Position numbers and translations under genes: made by a program
In this document: positions 34,377 through 43,080 of the stretch, one piece after another
Layout: each line of letters starts with the position of its first letter
How positions within the stretch are numbered: position 1 is the first letter of the stretch
The notes under the pieces: model-generated
Databases searched by the model: none
What the model was told of the DNA's origin: nothing
The model's input: the letters and a program-made list of their open reading frames with translations, nothing else
Source of the DNA: Saccharopolyspora gloriosae
Lineage (GTDB): Bacteria > Actinomycetota > Actinomycetes > Mycobacteriales > Pseudonocardiaceae
Assembly (NCBI RefSeq): GCF_022828475.1
Contig: NZ_CP059557.1
Span: 5,007,470 to 5,071,469 of the forward strand
Reading direction: 5' to 3'
Length of the DNA: 64,000 bases

Positions 34377-35219
34377 TCAGCGCAAGGCACCCGCTGTGAG
34401 GCCACGGACCAAATAGCGTTGGAGCAGGAGGAAGCCGACGACCACGGGGAAGCTGACCGTGAGCGACGCGGCCATCACCTCGTTCCAGTACACCGAGGAC
34501 TCCGTGGAGTATTCCCGCAGGCCCACGGCGAGCGTCCGCGAACCCGCGTTGGTCATGACCGAGGCGAACAGCGTCTCACCCCACGCCGTCATGAACGCGT
34601 AGATCGCCACCGCCGCCACACCGGGCTTCGCCGCGGGCAGCACCACTCGCAGCAAGGCGCCGAGCGCGCCGGTCCCGTCGATCACCGCCGCCTCGTCGAG
34701 CTCCGCGGGCACCGTGTCGAAGTAGCCGACCAGCATCCAGATCGAGAACGGCAGCGAGAACGTCAGGTACGTGATGATCAGGCCGACCTGGTTGCCCTGC
34801 AACAGGATTCCCGTCAGCTGGCCGATCGAGGCGTAGATCAGGTACAGCGGCAGCAGGAACAGGATGCCGGGCAGCATCTGCGTCGACAGCACCGCCGCCC
34901 GGAACAGGTCGCGGCCGGGAAAGCGGTAGCGGCTCACCGCGTACGCGGCAGGCACCGCGATGAACACCGACAGCGCCGCCGAACTCACGGCCACCACGCC
35001 GCTGTTCACGAAGTACTCGGCCAAGTCCACAGTGGACCACATGGTGCCGAACGCCTCCCACGTCAGCCGCGACGGCCACCAGGCGAACCCGTCGCGCACG
35101 TCGTCGAGCGGCTTGAGCGCGGTGATCGCCATGACGTACAGCGGCAGCACCGTGAACACACCGAGCGCGCCGAGCGCGGTGACCCGCAGCACCGGCAGCC
35201 AGCGCGGTTCACGCCGCAC
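34377..35219 (-). CDS. Sugar ABC transporter permease, MalG type
   Basis: 280 aa with six membrane helices. The EAA loop contacts the ATPase: FDTVPAELDEAAVIDGTGAL is the conserved EAA-x3-G pattern (ELDEAAVIDGTG). N-terminal ALGVFTVLPLYVMAITALKP is typical. The start overlaps the MalF-type gene by 11 bp. It forms the inner-membrane channel with that protein; no ATPase gene lies in the operon, so a shared MsiK-like ATPase is expected, as usual for actinobacterial sugar importers. Confidence 0.93.
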   Translation of the reverse strand: MRREPRWLPVLRVTALGALGVFTVLPLYVMAITALKPLDDVRDGFAWWPSRLTWEAFGTMWSTVDLAEYFVNSGVVAVSSAALSVFIAVPAAYAVSRYRFPGRDLFRAAVLSTQMLPGILFLLPLYLIYASIGQLTGILLQGNQVGLIITYLTFSLPFSIWMLVGYFDTVPAELDEAAVIDGTGALGALLRVVLPAAKPGVAAVAIYAFMTAWGETLFASVMTNAGSRTLAVGLREYSTESSVYWNEVMAASLTVSFPVVVGFLLLQRYLVRGLTAGALR

Positions 35220-36117
35220 GCCTGCTCCTCGAAGTCAGGGCTAGGAACAACGCGACCACTACCAGCAGGAACAGCAGCAGCAACGTCGACATCGCCGCTC
35301 CCAGGCCGAAGTTCCAGGTCAGGAACGAACTCTGGTACACGTGCACCGAGACCAGGTTCGCCGCCGACGGCACCGACTGGTCGAACAGCACGTACGGCAC
35401 GGTGAAGTCGTTGAAGGTCCACAGGAACAGCACCAGCACCAGCACCCGCGCCACCGGCCGCAACATCGGCAGCGTGATCAGCCGGAACCGCTGGCCCGGA
35501 CCGGCGCCGTCCACCTCGGCGGCGTCGTAGAGCTCCGCCGGAATCGACTGCAGCCCCGCCATCAACGCCAGGAACGCGAACGGCCACAGCCGCCACACCG
35601 CCGTCACCACCAGGCTCAGGAACGCGTTCTGCCCCAGCAGCCAGAACTCCCCGCCGCCCCAGCCGAGTCCGCGCAGCGCCGAGTTCACCGCGCCGTCCCC
35701 GCGATCGAGCATGAACTTCCACACCAGCACCGCCGTGTACACCGGCAACGCGTACGGCACCAGGAACAGTCCGCGCACCAGGAAGCGGCCGCGGAACGGC
35801 CGCTGCAACAACGTCGCCGCCACCAGGCCCAGGCCGAACGAGAACGCCACCGTCAGCGCCGAGAACGCCGCGGTGACGGCGAACGAACGCAGCAGCTCCG
35901 CGCCCACCGCGCCGTCGAAGTCCACGGCGAACCGGTAGTTGTCCAGCCCCGCGAACGGCGCCGACGTCCAATCCCGCACGAAGAACTGGTTCAACTCGTG
36001 CAGGCTCATCCACAGCCCGCCGAGCATCGGCAGCAGGTGAACCAGGATCTCGAAGACCAACGCGGGCGCCAACAGCAGGTACGGCACCGACCGGCCGCAC
36101 GGGACGCTCGTGGTCAT
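35209..36117 (-). CDS. Sugar ABC transporter permease, MalF type
   Basis: 302 aa with six helices (YLLLAPALVFEILVHLLPML, VTAAFSALTVAFSFGLGLVA, etc.). EAA motif: QSIPAELYDAAEVDGAGPGQ. The start overlaps the substrate-binding protein stop by 4 bp. Pairs with the MalG-type permease to import a sugar, likely an alpha-glucoside. Confidence 0.93.
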   Translation of the reverse strand: MTTSVPCGRSVPYLLLAPALVFEILVHLLPMLGGLWMSLHELNQFFVRDWTSAPFAGLDNYRFAVDFDGAVGAELLRSFAVTAAFSALTVAFSFGLGLVAATLLQRPFRGRFLVRGLFLVPYALPVYTAVLVWKFMLDRGDGAVNSALRGLGWGGGEFWLLGQNAFLSLVVTAVWRLWPFAFLALMAGLQSIPAELYDAAEVDGAGPGQRFRLITLPMLRPVARVLVLVLFLWTFNDFTVPYVLFDQSVPSAANLVSVHVYQSSFLTWNFGLGAAMSTLLLLFLLVVVALFLALTSRSRRAA

Positions 36118-37451
36118 CCGCCGCCCCCGGCGGCGCGCATCTGCTGCTGCGCCTGCTCCAGCTCGGCCCGCACCTGCTCGCGCCCCACCCGCTCGCCCAG
36201 GGCGGCACCGGCGAACAGGTCGCGCACCGCGCCGCCCACCGTCGTCTCGAAGCGGCTCTCGTCGGGGATCATCGGCACGGGCACCGACTCGTGCGCCAGC
36301 AGCCGCCCGAAGACCGCGGCGTGGCCGGTGGAGAACTCCGGATCGTCGTAGGCGTCCACGACCACCGGGAGGCTGCCGTAGCTGCGGCTGAGCTCCACCT
36401 GAGTCCGCTTGCTGGTCAGGAATTCCACCAGCCGCAGCGACTGCTCGCGGCGCGGGCCGTCGCGCAGCACCGCGACGTTGCTGCCGCCGACATGACTGCG
36501 TGCGGGGGACCCGCCGGGTGGCAGCGGATCGGGCAGCGGCAAGGGGAACACCCCGACATCCTCGGTCGGCATCCCGCTGTCCACAATGGCCGGGAGGGCG
36601 CTGTTCTGCGCGATCAGCATCGCCGCGCGCCCGGCGGTGAAGTCGTCGACCGATTCCGGGGCCGAACCCACCTCGGCGTCGTCGGGGCGCACCACCCGCT
36701 GTTCGCTCATCAATCGCACGTAGCGCAGCACCGACTCCACCGCCTGCGGTGAGGTGAACGCGGCCGCACCGCGCTCGTCGATGAACCGGGCGCCCTGCTG
36801 CATGCCGAACAGGAACGCGAAGTGCGCGTTCTGCGTGTAGCTCGCGCCGGGAATCGTCAGCCCCGCGCGGTCACCGTCGGTCAGCCGGTCCGCGACGGTG
36901 AGGAATTCCGCCCAGGTTTCCGGGATTCGAGTGATCCCCGCTTCGCGGAAGCGCTGCTTGTCGTAGAACACCGCGTAGGACAACCCGTACAGCGGCACCG
37001 AGGCGGGCGGCCGTCCGGGCATCCCGGCGGAGCTCATGCTGCTCGCCAGGAACCGATCCCGGCCGCCCAACCGGTCCAGCAGCTCCTCGTCGAACTCGAC
37101 GAATGCACCCGTGGCCTGCAACGACGCCGACCAGGTGTTGCCCAGGTCCACCACGTCCGGGCCGGTACCGGAGGTCGCCGCTCCCAGGATGCGGTTGAGC
37201 AGATCGTTCCACGGGATCACGTCGACCTCGACGGGAATGCCGGTGTCGCGGGTGAACCGGGCCAGCTGGGCGCGCAGGATCTCGCGATCCTGCGCGGTGC
37301 TCGCACCCTGGTTGCTCGCCCAGTACACGAGGCGCCTCGGCTCCGTCCCGCAGCCCGCGAGCGCTCCCGCCAGCACCAGCACCACCAGCGCCAGCACCGG
37401 ACATCGTGCGGCCACCGCACGCGATCGGGCCTCGTTCGAACGTGGGAACAC
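36114..37451 (-). CDS. Sugar ABC transporter substrate-binding lipoprotein
   Basis: 445 aa from GTG 37451 with GAGGAG upstream. A signal peptide ends in a lipobox (VLVLAGALAGCGTE), so it is anchored outside the membrane. The mature segment LVYWASNQGASTAQDREIL, DVIPWNDLLNRILGAATSGT, GPDVVDLGNTWSASLQ and PLYGLSYAVFYDKQRFREAG resemble trehalose/alpha-glucoside-binding proteins of the family 1 solute-binding group. It follows the LacI regulator by 34 bp and begins the permease operon. Confidence 0.9.
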   Translation of the reverse strand: MFPRSNEARSRAVAARCPVLALVVLVLAGALAGCGTEPRRLVYWASNQGASTAQDREILRAQLARFTRDTGIPVEVDVIPWNDLLNRILGAATSGTGPDVVDLGNTWSASLQATGAFVEFDEELLDRLGGRDRFLASSMSSAGMPGRPPASVPLYGLSYAVFYDKQRFREAGITRIPETWAEFLTVADRLTDGDRAGLTIPGASYTQNAHFAFLFGMQQGARFIDERGAAAFTSPQAVESVLRYVRLMSEQRVVRPDDAEVGSAPESVDDFTAGRAAMLIAQNSALPAIVDSGMPTEDVGVFPLPLPDPLPPGGSPARSHVGGSNVAVLRDGPRREQSLRLVEFLTSKRTQVELSRSYGSLPVVVDAYDDPEFSTGHAAVFGRLLAHESVPVPMIPDESRFETTVGGAVRDLFAGAALGERVGREQVRAELEQAQQQMRAAGGGG

Positions 37452-37485
37452 CGTTGTCTCCTCGTTCTCCGACCCCGTGCTCAGC

Positions 37486-38502
37486 TCACCCGGAGTCACC
37501 CGCCGTGCTAGCCCGCGGGATCAGCACGCGCGGCGGGACGTCCAGGTCCTCGGCGGCGCCGGTCTCGATCAACTCCAGCAGAAGGTGCACCGCCGCGGCC
37601 GCGTCGTCTCCGACCTCTTGCGACAACGCCGTCACCGGCGGGGTCACCACCCGGCACAGCATCGAGTCCTGCCAGGACAGCACCGCGAGATCAGCAGGCA
37701 CCCGGACGTCGAGTTCCGCGGCCCGCGCCACCGCGGCCACCGCCATCAGGTCATTGTCGTAGACGATCGCCGTCGGCGGCGGATCGGCGGCGAGAAGTCG
37801 CCAAGTGGCTTGTGCCGCACCGGTTTCCGTGGGATCGGCCTCGACCTTCACCAGGTCGGTTCCGAGCCGCTCCCGCACCCACGCGCGCAGCAGCGCGTTG
37901 CGACGCCGGGTGTGCTCCAGGTCGAAACCGCCCTGCACGTGACCGATCCGGGTGTGCCCGAGTTCCGCGAAGTGCTCCACCACGGCACGGACCTCGTCGA
38001 CCAGGGCGAAGCGCAGCACCGCCACGTTCTGAGTCCGCTCGTGCTCGCCGATGACCACGGCGGGCAGGTTCAGCTCGCGCAGCAACGGCACCCGAGGATC
38101 CTCGGGGCGCAGGTCCGTCACGATCACGCCGTCCACGCGGCGCTCCGCCGCCCACTGGCGGTAGGTGCCGAGTTCGGCGTCCTCGTCCGAGGTCAGCGCC
38201 ACGTGCAGCACCAGGCCGTACTCGGCCAGCGCCGACTCCATGCCCGCCAGCCAGTTCACCATCGACGGTTCGGCGCGGATCTCCTGCGGCGGACGGGCCA
38301 GCACCAGGCCGATCGTGCCGGTGCGGTCGGCGGCGGGCGTCCGCGCCGGACCGGCGGCGTCCCAGCCGAGCTGGGCGGCGACGTCGAGGATGCGTTCCCT
38401 GGTGGCCGCCGACACTCCGGCCCGGCCGTTGAGGGCGTAGGACACCGCGGCCTTCGACACGCCCACGTGACGCGCGATGTCGATGATGGTGGGCCGTTTC
38501 AC
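37486..38502 (-). CDS. LacI-family transcriptional regulator
   Basis: 338 aa. N-terminal MKRPTIIDIARHVGVSKAAV and SYALNGRAGVSAATRERILD form the helix-turn-helix plus hinge; the remainder is a periplasmic-binding-type sugar sensor (TGTIGLVLARPPQEIRAEPS, DGVIVTDLRPEDPRVPLLRE, LPADLAVLSWQDSM). It sits directly upstream of the sugar importer genes and presumably represses them until the sugar binds. No glycosidase gene is visible in the operon. Confidence 0.93.
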   Translation of the reverse strand: MKRPTIIDIARHVGVSKAAVSYALNGRAGVSAATRERILDVAAQLGWDAAGPARTPAADRTGTIGLVLARPPQEIRAEPSMVNWLAGMESALAEYGLVLHVALTSDEDAELGTYRQWAAERRVDGVIVTDLRPEDPRVPLLRELNLPAVVIGEHERTQNVAVLRFALVDEVRAVVEHFAELGHTRIGHVQGGFDLEHTRRRNALLRAWVRERLGTDLVKVEADPTETGAAQATWRLLAADPPPTAIVYDNDLMAVAAVARAAELDVRVPADLAVLSWQDSMLCRVVTPPVTALSQEVGDDAAAAVHLLLELIETGAAEDLDVPPRVLIPRASTAGDSG

Positions 38503-38588
38503 CGTGCGATCCCCTCGTAGCCGTCAGCGAGACGCCAGCGTAGCGAAACCCCCACCTTCCCGAGCCCGAACCGTTCAACGCGGTCGAA

Positions 38589-39524
38589 TCAGCCGAGGTT
38601 GTCGAGGAGGGGTTCGGCGGCCTCGGTGACGACCTCGGAGGCTTCCGAGTAGCTCTTCGAGGTGGGCTGGGTGGACAGCAGGGCCACGGCGTAGCGGCGG
38701 TCCGGGCCGATCAGGCCGGCGCTGTGGACCGTGCGGCGGCCGTCGTCGCAGCACATCCAGCCCGCTTTCACCGCCACCGGACGCGTCGAGTCCTTCAGGC
38801 CGTAGCCCTGGTCGAAGCCTTCCGCCGCCGTGCGCGGTGCCGCGTCCAGCGGGCCGAGGAGCAGGTCCCGCTCCGCGGCGGGCAACGTGGGAATCTGCGC
38901 CAGCACCGTCGCCACGTCCCGCGCGGAGGTCTCGGTACCGCCCCAGTTGCCCGGAACCTCCGGCGGCCGGGTCCGGGTGAGCCCGTAGCGGACGGCCAGC
39001 CTCGATATCGCGCCCGCGCCGTCGAACCGATCCCACAACGCGTTCATCGCGGCGTCATCGCTGATCGACAGCGCACGGCGGATCAGGTCGACGTCCGCAT
39101 CCGCCACCGGCATGCCCTCGGTGTGCCGCCGCGCCACGTCGACCGCCACCAGCAGCTTCGACAACGATGCCGTGCCGAACCGCTCGTCGGCGTGCTCACC
39201 GCCGATGACCTCACCGGTTTCGCGGTCCAGCACCGCCACCGCGACGGTGCTGCCGGACAGTTCACCGGCTTTCGCGTCGACCTGGCGCACCGCTTCCCGC
39301 ACCGCCGGATCCGTGCTCGGCCGGGGCTCGTGCAGCTGCGGCTTCGGGTATCCCGTGCGGGAGCCCCACCACTGGGTCGACTCGCCTTCCGCCGGCGCGC
39401 CGCCGATGGCCGGCCACCCGCAGGCAGCACCGAACAACATCAGGACCAGGAACAGGCAGCCGAGCGACGCGGGCAGCCGGAAGGCTCGTACGGGCGTGCA
39501 TTGCCAACGATCGGAATCATCCAT
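38589..39524 (-). CDS. Beta-lactamase-like serine hydrolase lipoprotein
   Basis: 311 aa. Signal peptide with a lipobox-like LMLFGAACGW, so likely an exported lipoprotein. The class A beta-lactamase fold is indicated by SxxK (TASLSKLLVAVDVARRH), SISDDAAMNALWDRFDGAGA in place of SDN, and VKAGWMCCDDGRR in place of the KTG triad. The SDD and KAG variants and a Cys pair suggest a relative (for example a D,D-peptidase-like or non-lactamase protein) rather than a resistance enzyme. Monocistronic in appearance. Confidence 0.8.
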   Translation of the reverse strand: MDDSDRWQCTPVRAFRLPASLGCLFLVLMLFGAACGWPAIGGAPAEGESTQWWGSRTGYPKPQLHEPRPSTDPAVREAVRQVDAKAGELSGSTVAVAVLDRETGEVIGGEHADERFGTASLSKLLVAVDVARRHTEGMPVADADVDLIRRALSISDDAAMNALWDRFDGAGAISRLAVRYGLTRTRPPEVPGNWGGTETSARDVATVLAQIPTLPAAERDLLLGPLDAAPRTAAEGFDQGYGLKDSTRPVAVKAGWMCCDDGRRTVHSAGLIGPDRRYAVALLSTQPTSKSYSEASEVVTEAAEPLLDNLG

Positions 39525-39616
39525 GAGGAGCCCATCACGTCGAGACCCGGCGGGAGAGCCGGGCTATCGAACGTGCCCTCAGGACGGTAACGCCGCCACG
39601 AGCTCGATCGCAGAAC

Positions 39617-39946
39617 TCAACCGCCGCGGCGGTTCTCGCCCAGCTCCTCCTCGATCGGATTCACCGGAGCCTGCCGCTGGTGCTCGGCGACCCCTGGCGG
39701 GACGTTCTGCCGATCCTGCCGGGCCTTGTCCGAGTCGGACTGGCCTTCCTCCTCGGCCTTGTCCAGCGGCACGGAGCGCACCACCTCGGTGAGGTTCTCG
39801 TACTCCGCGGGAGGCATCGCCCGCAATGCGCTCACCGTGCCGTCGTCCGCGCCGTTGTTGCGGGCATAGTCGACCAGTTGTTCTTTGTCCGCCGGGAAAT
39901 CAACGGCGGACAGGGACTTCTGCAACGTCTCGCGCGTCGTCGTCAT
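39617..39946 (-). CDS. DUF2795 domain protein
   Basis: 109 aa from ATG 39946. The core TLQKSLSAVDFPADKEQLVD and YARNNGADDGTVSALRAMPP with AEYENLTEVVRSV is the DUF2795 fold, a small helical domain of unknown role common in actinobacterial stress gene clusters. The C-terminal ~45 residues are charged and probably disordered. It lies 20 bp downstream of the Rv2629-like gene. Confidence 0.85.
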   Translation of the reverse strand: MTTTRETLQKSLSAVDFPADKEQLVDYARNNGADDGTVSALRAMPPAEYENLTEVVRSVPLDKAEEEGQSDSDKARQDRQNVPPGVAEHQRQAPVNPIEEELGENRRGG

Positions 39947-39966
39947 GTTCCGCTCCCTGAATCCGA

Positions 39967-41085
39967 TCACTCGGCGGCGTAGCGCAGGATCGCGCCGATC
40001 CCCTCGGTGAGCTCCACCTTGTCCGGGTCGACCAGCACCAGGTCCGCGTCGGTACCGGCCGCCGCCCACACCACGGCGGCACTGGCCGGGGCCTGGCCGG
40101 GACTGGACACGCCCATGTCGGTGAGCTCCCGCTCGTCCAGCGCGACCTGGTTCGGCACCGGGCCGACGTGCAGCCAGGACACCGACTCCGGACGCCCCCA
40201 CAGCACCGTGCGCACCTGTCCGCGCTGCAACGCCTCGACCACCGGACGCCAGCCTTCAGCGGCACGCTCCTGCCTGCCGCGTTCCTGTTCGAACTGGCGC
40301 ACCGCCTCGTCCACGTGGGCGCTCACCGCGGAGTCCACGGTGTCGGCGACTTCGCGGCGCAGACCTTCGCCGGAGGAGCCGCGGTCCAGGTGGCCGGTCT
40401 CCGTCTGCACCGTGCGCTCCCGGACGCCGCCGGGCAGGTTCTCGTGCACCAGCTTGCGCTGCTTCGGATCCCCGGCGAGCACCACGACCTCGGCACCGAC
40501 CCGCATGGCCTGCTTGCCGATCTCCTCGGCCGCTTCCTTCGCGTTGTGCAGCCACTGCTCCTCCACCGCGTTCTGAAGGCGCTGCTCGTTCGCCTCTGGT
40601 CCCGCGCTCGCCTTGTGCACCGGGTGGTCCCCGCCCTGCACCTTGCGCGTGCGCGGTTCGGCACCGGCCGCGACGATCGTCAGCTCCGCCTCGACGTGAT
40701 CGACCAGCGCCACCACGTGCGGGATGCGCGACGCCCGCAACCGCAGGTACGGCAGCAGGTGCGGCAGGGTCCCGAAGTGCACCTTCTCGTCGTCGGAGGC
40801 GTCGGTCGGCGGCTGCGGCAACTCCTCGCCGAACACCACCTCGCCCCCGGTGCCGACCAGGACCTGGCCGCGCTGGCCGATGCGGTACTCGTGCCGGTCC
40901 ACGGTTTCGTCGAGCGCGCGCAGCGTCGGCTCGTCCGCGCCCGCGTTCGCGAGCTGTTCCCGGGCCGAGCGCCAACGCAGCTGCACGGCCTTCGCCGCGT
41001 CCTCCGCATCGGCCGAGGTGTCCAGGTACACGGTCGCGAACGGCCCTTGATATCCGTAGACGTCTTGCAGGAACGCGAGTTTCAT
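39967..41085 (-). CDS. Rv2629/baeRF2-like release-factor family protein
   Basis: 372 aa from ATG 41085 (MKLAFLQDVYGYQGPFATVY), matching the length of mycobacterial Rv2629 (374 aa). The protein has an N-terminal domain with LRWRSAREQLANAGADEPTL, a middle HVVALVDHVEAELTIVAAG strand set and a C-terminal eL30-like domain VVEALQRGQVRTVLWGRPES and LVDPDKVELTEGIGAILRYA, as in the bacterial archaeo-eukaryotic release factor (baeRF, Vms1-related) group. Rv2629 is linked to dormancy and ribosome-related stress. Operon with PfpI and DUF2795. Confidence 0.85.
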   Translation of the reverse strand: MKLAFLQDVYGYQGPFATVYLDTSADAEDAAKAVQLRWRSAREQLANAGADEPTLRALDETVDRHEYRIGQRGQVLVGTGGEVVFGEELPQPPTDASDDEKVHFGTLPHLLPYLRLRASRIPHVVALVDHVEAELTIVAAGAEPRTRKVQGGDHPVHKASAGPEANEQRLQNAVEEQWLHNAKEAAEEIGKQAMRVGAEVVVLAGDPKQRKLVHENLPGGVRERTVQTETGHLDRGSSGEGLRREVADTVDSAVSAHVDEAVRQFEQERGRQERAAEGWRPVVEALQRGQVRTVLWGRPESVSWLHVGPVPNQVALDERELTDMGVSSPGQAPASAAVVWAAAGTDADLVLVDPDKVELTEGIGAILRYAAE

Positions 41086-41114
41086 CGGCCACTCCTCTGC
41101 TCGGCCACGCCGGT

Positions 41115-41693
41115 TCACGCGCTGCGCGCTTGCGCGCGGTGCTTGCCCTCCGCGATCTCTTCGACGACCTTCGCGCAGAACGCGGGAAGGTCGCCCGGGT
41201 TCCGGCTGGTCACCAGGCCCGAGTCCACGACCACTTCCTCATCCACCCATTCGGCGCCCGCGTTGCGCAGATCGGTGCGCAGGCTCGGATACGACGTGAG
41301 CCTGCGGCCGCGCACCACGTCCGCCTCCACCAGCAACCACGGGGCGTGGCAGATCGCGGCGACCGGTTTCCGCTGCGCGAAGAACTCGCCCGCGAACCGG
41401 ACCGCGTCCGGAACCCGGCGCAACGCGTCCGGATTCGCCAACCCGCCGGGCAGCACGAGCGCCTCGTACTCGTCCGGCGTCACCTCGGCGACGACCTTGT
41501 CCACGGGGAACGTGTCCGCCTTCTCCAAGTGGTCCCGCCCCTGCACCGAACCGGCTTGCAGCGAGACCAGTTCCGGACGGCCGCCCGCCTGCTCCACTGC
41601 CTGCCACGGCTCGGTCAGCTCCACCTGCTCGATGCCGTCCTGTGCCACCAGGAAAGCGACCTTGGCACCGTTCAGGTTCGTCATTTCTCGCAC
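41115..41693 (-). CDS. DJ-1/PfpI family protein
   Basis: 192 aa; an ATG at 41684 (MTNLNGAKVAFLVAQDGIEQ) is also plausible. Nucleophile elbow AAICHAPWLLVEADVVRGRR with Cys and the Glu of GIEQVELTEPW are conserved, and EYEALVLPGGLANPDALRR is typical of the YhbO/PfpI subgroup, whose members act as protease, glyoxalase or deglycase-like stress proteins. Upstream of the Rv2629-like gene by 29 bp and divergent from the peroxiredoxin. Confidence 0.92.
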   Translation of the reverse strand: MREMTNLNGAKVAFLVAQDGIEQVELTEPWQAVEQAGGRPELVSLQAGSVQGRDHLEKADTFPVDKVVAEVTPDEYEALVLPGGLANPDALRRVPDAVRFAGEFFAQRKPVAAICHAPWLLVEADVVRGRRLTSYPSLRTDLRNAGAEWVDEEVVVDSGLVTSRNPGDLPAFCAKVVEEIAEGKHRAQARSA

Positions 41694-41925
41694 CTCCGAT
41701 TGGGCGACGCGGCGGGCGTTCGTGCCTCACCGCTCAGTCGTGCCCTACCCGGCGCACCACGGCGGCAAACCGACGCGACGTCGGGCCGGAAGCCCGGAAA
41801 GATCCGCTGAGAGCACTCGCCGAGACCGAACTGCGGCCTCGATTGCAGATCGTCGCCGCGCACGTGACCAAGGTCGAAGACCGCCGGTTAAGGTGGCCGT
41901 GCCAGCCACGATCAAGGAGCCGGAC

Positions 41926-42384
41926 ATGCGCCCAGGCGACACCGTCGACGACTTCGCCCTGCCCGATCAGCACGGCACCGAACGCAAGCTCTCCGAGCTG
42001 CTCGGCAACGGCACCGTGGTGCTGTTCTTCTACCCGGCGGCGATGACCTCCGGGTGCACGGCCGAGAGCTGCCACTTCCGCGACCTGTCCGCGGAGTTCG
42101 CCGAGCTCCGCGCGCAGCCCGTCGGCATCAGCACCGACACCGTCGCCAAGCAGGCCACCTTCGCGCAGAGCAACTCGTTCGACTATCCGCTGCTGTCCGA
42201 CCGCGAAGGCGTCGTCGCGCGCCAGTTCGGCGTGAAGCGCCGCTTCGGCCCGCTGCCGGTGAAGCGCCACACCTTCGTCATCGGCCCGGACCGGACAGTG
42301 CTGGAAGTGGTGCGCAGCGAGTTCAACATGGCCTCGCACGCCGACACCGCGCTCACCTTCCTGCGGGAGGAGCGCGGCGCCTAA
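41926..42384 (+). CDS. Thioredoxin-dependent peroxiredoxin, BCP/PrxQ type
   Basis: 152 aa from ATG 41926 (AAGGAG upstream). The peroxidatic Cys sits in FFYPAAMTSGCTAESCHFRD, where the usual T-P-G-C is replaced by TSGC; the second Cys five residues later is the resolving residue of PrxQ-type enzymes. It reduces hydroperoxides using thioredoxin. VKRRFGPLPVKRHTFVIGPD is normal for the family. Divergent from the PfpI-Rv2629-DUF2795 unit, a context that suggests oxidative-stress function. Confidence 0.92.
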   Translation: MRPGDTVDDFALPDQHGTERKLSELLGNGTVVLFFYPAAMTSGCTAESCHFRDLSAEFAELRAQPVGISTDTVAKQATFAQSNSFDYPLLSDREGVVARQFGVKRRFGPLPVKRHTFVIGPDRTVLEVVRSEFNMASHADTALTFLREERGA

Positions 42385-42431
42385 ACGGTGGGCGCCACAC
42401 CGCACGGGAACGCGGCAGGCCCGACCCGGGC

Positions 42432-42454
42432 GTGCCCGTTTCCGGCGGGCACGG
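42432..42454. terminator. Hairpin between convergent genes
   Basis: CGTGCCCG and CGGGCACG pair around a 7-nt loop after the peroxiredoxin gene and before the convergent hypothetical gene. No T tract. Confidence 0.5.
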
Positions 42455-42503
42455 CCCGACCCGCCACATCCTCGGGGCCGTACCGGAACGACCGGCCACG
42501 ACC

Positions 42504-42881
42504 TCACCGTTCGAGCTCGTCGCCGTCGCTTCCGAGGCCTTCCGCCCAGATGAGGTGGGGCCGCACCGTCGCCCGGCGGAAGCCGATGAGCGTGTCCTCG
42601 GCTGAGGCCAGACTCATCCACAGCCGGCCGTCGACGGTGATCGCCTCCACGTGATCCTCGAACGCCATGCCCCACGCGGCGACCTCGGCGTCGACCCGTT
42701 CGCCGTACTCCTGCACCACCGCGAACAGCCTGGGCGTGTCCATCGCGACGAGCTCTCGCATGATCTCGGCGAATTCCTGTTCGCCGCACAGCGGCGGGGC
42801 GTCGGTCAGGCTGATCGTGTCGTCGAGCGGATGCGTCCGCCCGTCCCCGTGGGCCGGTGATGCCGCCGAGTCAGTTGACAT
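42504..42881 (-). CDS. Hypothetical protein beside XRE/DUF397 genes
   Basis: 125 aa from ATG 42881 with GAGGAGG upstream. Soluble and acidic; FAEIMRELVAMDTPRLFAVV, EYGERVDAEVAAWGMAFEDH and AITVDGRLWMSLASAEDTLI suggest an alpha/beta fold. I do not recognise the family. It is divergent from the XRE-DUF5753 regulator, an arrangement in which this kind of hypothetical protein is common in actinomycetes. Confidence 0.75.
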   Translation of the reverse strand: MSTDSAASPAHGDGRTHPLDDTISLTDAPPLCGEQEFAEIMRELVAMDTPRLFAVVQEYGERVDAEVAAWGMAFEDHVEAITVDGRLWMSLASAEDTLIGFRRATVRPHLIWAEGLGSDGDELER

Positions 42882-42959
42882 GCGTGCGCCTCCTCGGGCT
42901 GTTCGGTTTCGCCTCGGGTGGAGGCCGGTGCGGAAATGTCGGACCACGTGATTACTCTG

Positions 42960-43000
42960 TGGCATTGTTCTGACACGGAACGTACATTGCATATATGCCA
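42960..43000. promoter_or_regulatory. Nested palindromes in a divergent promoter region
   Basis: GCATATATGC (42989-42998) is a perfect 10-bp palindrome, and TGGCAT at 42960-42965 mirrors ATGCCA at 42995-43000. The A/T-rich palindrome lies about 85 bp upstream of the XRE start and could be its operator and contain a -10 sequence. Not a match to any motif I can name. Confidence 0.4.
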
Positions 43001-43080
43001 TGATCCATAACACCTTCGGGTGGCTCGACGCTTCGACGGAGCGCCGAGCGGAAACCCGTTGCGAGACAAGGAGAATCACC

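Noticed and set aside
38540-38580. LacI operator upstream of the LacI gene
   Set aside because: Only weak ACCG/CGGT symmetry is visible; no clear palindrome.
38589-39524. Class A beta-lactamase resistance gene
   Set aside because: SDN and KTG motifs are altered and the protein has unusual Cys pair and lipobox; resistance cannot be claimed.
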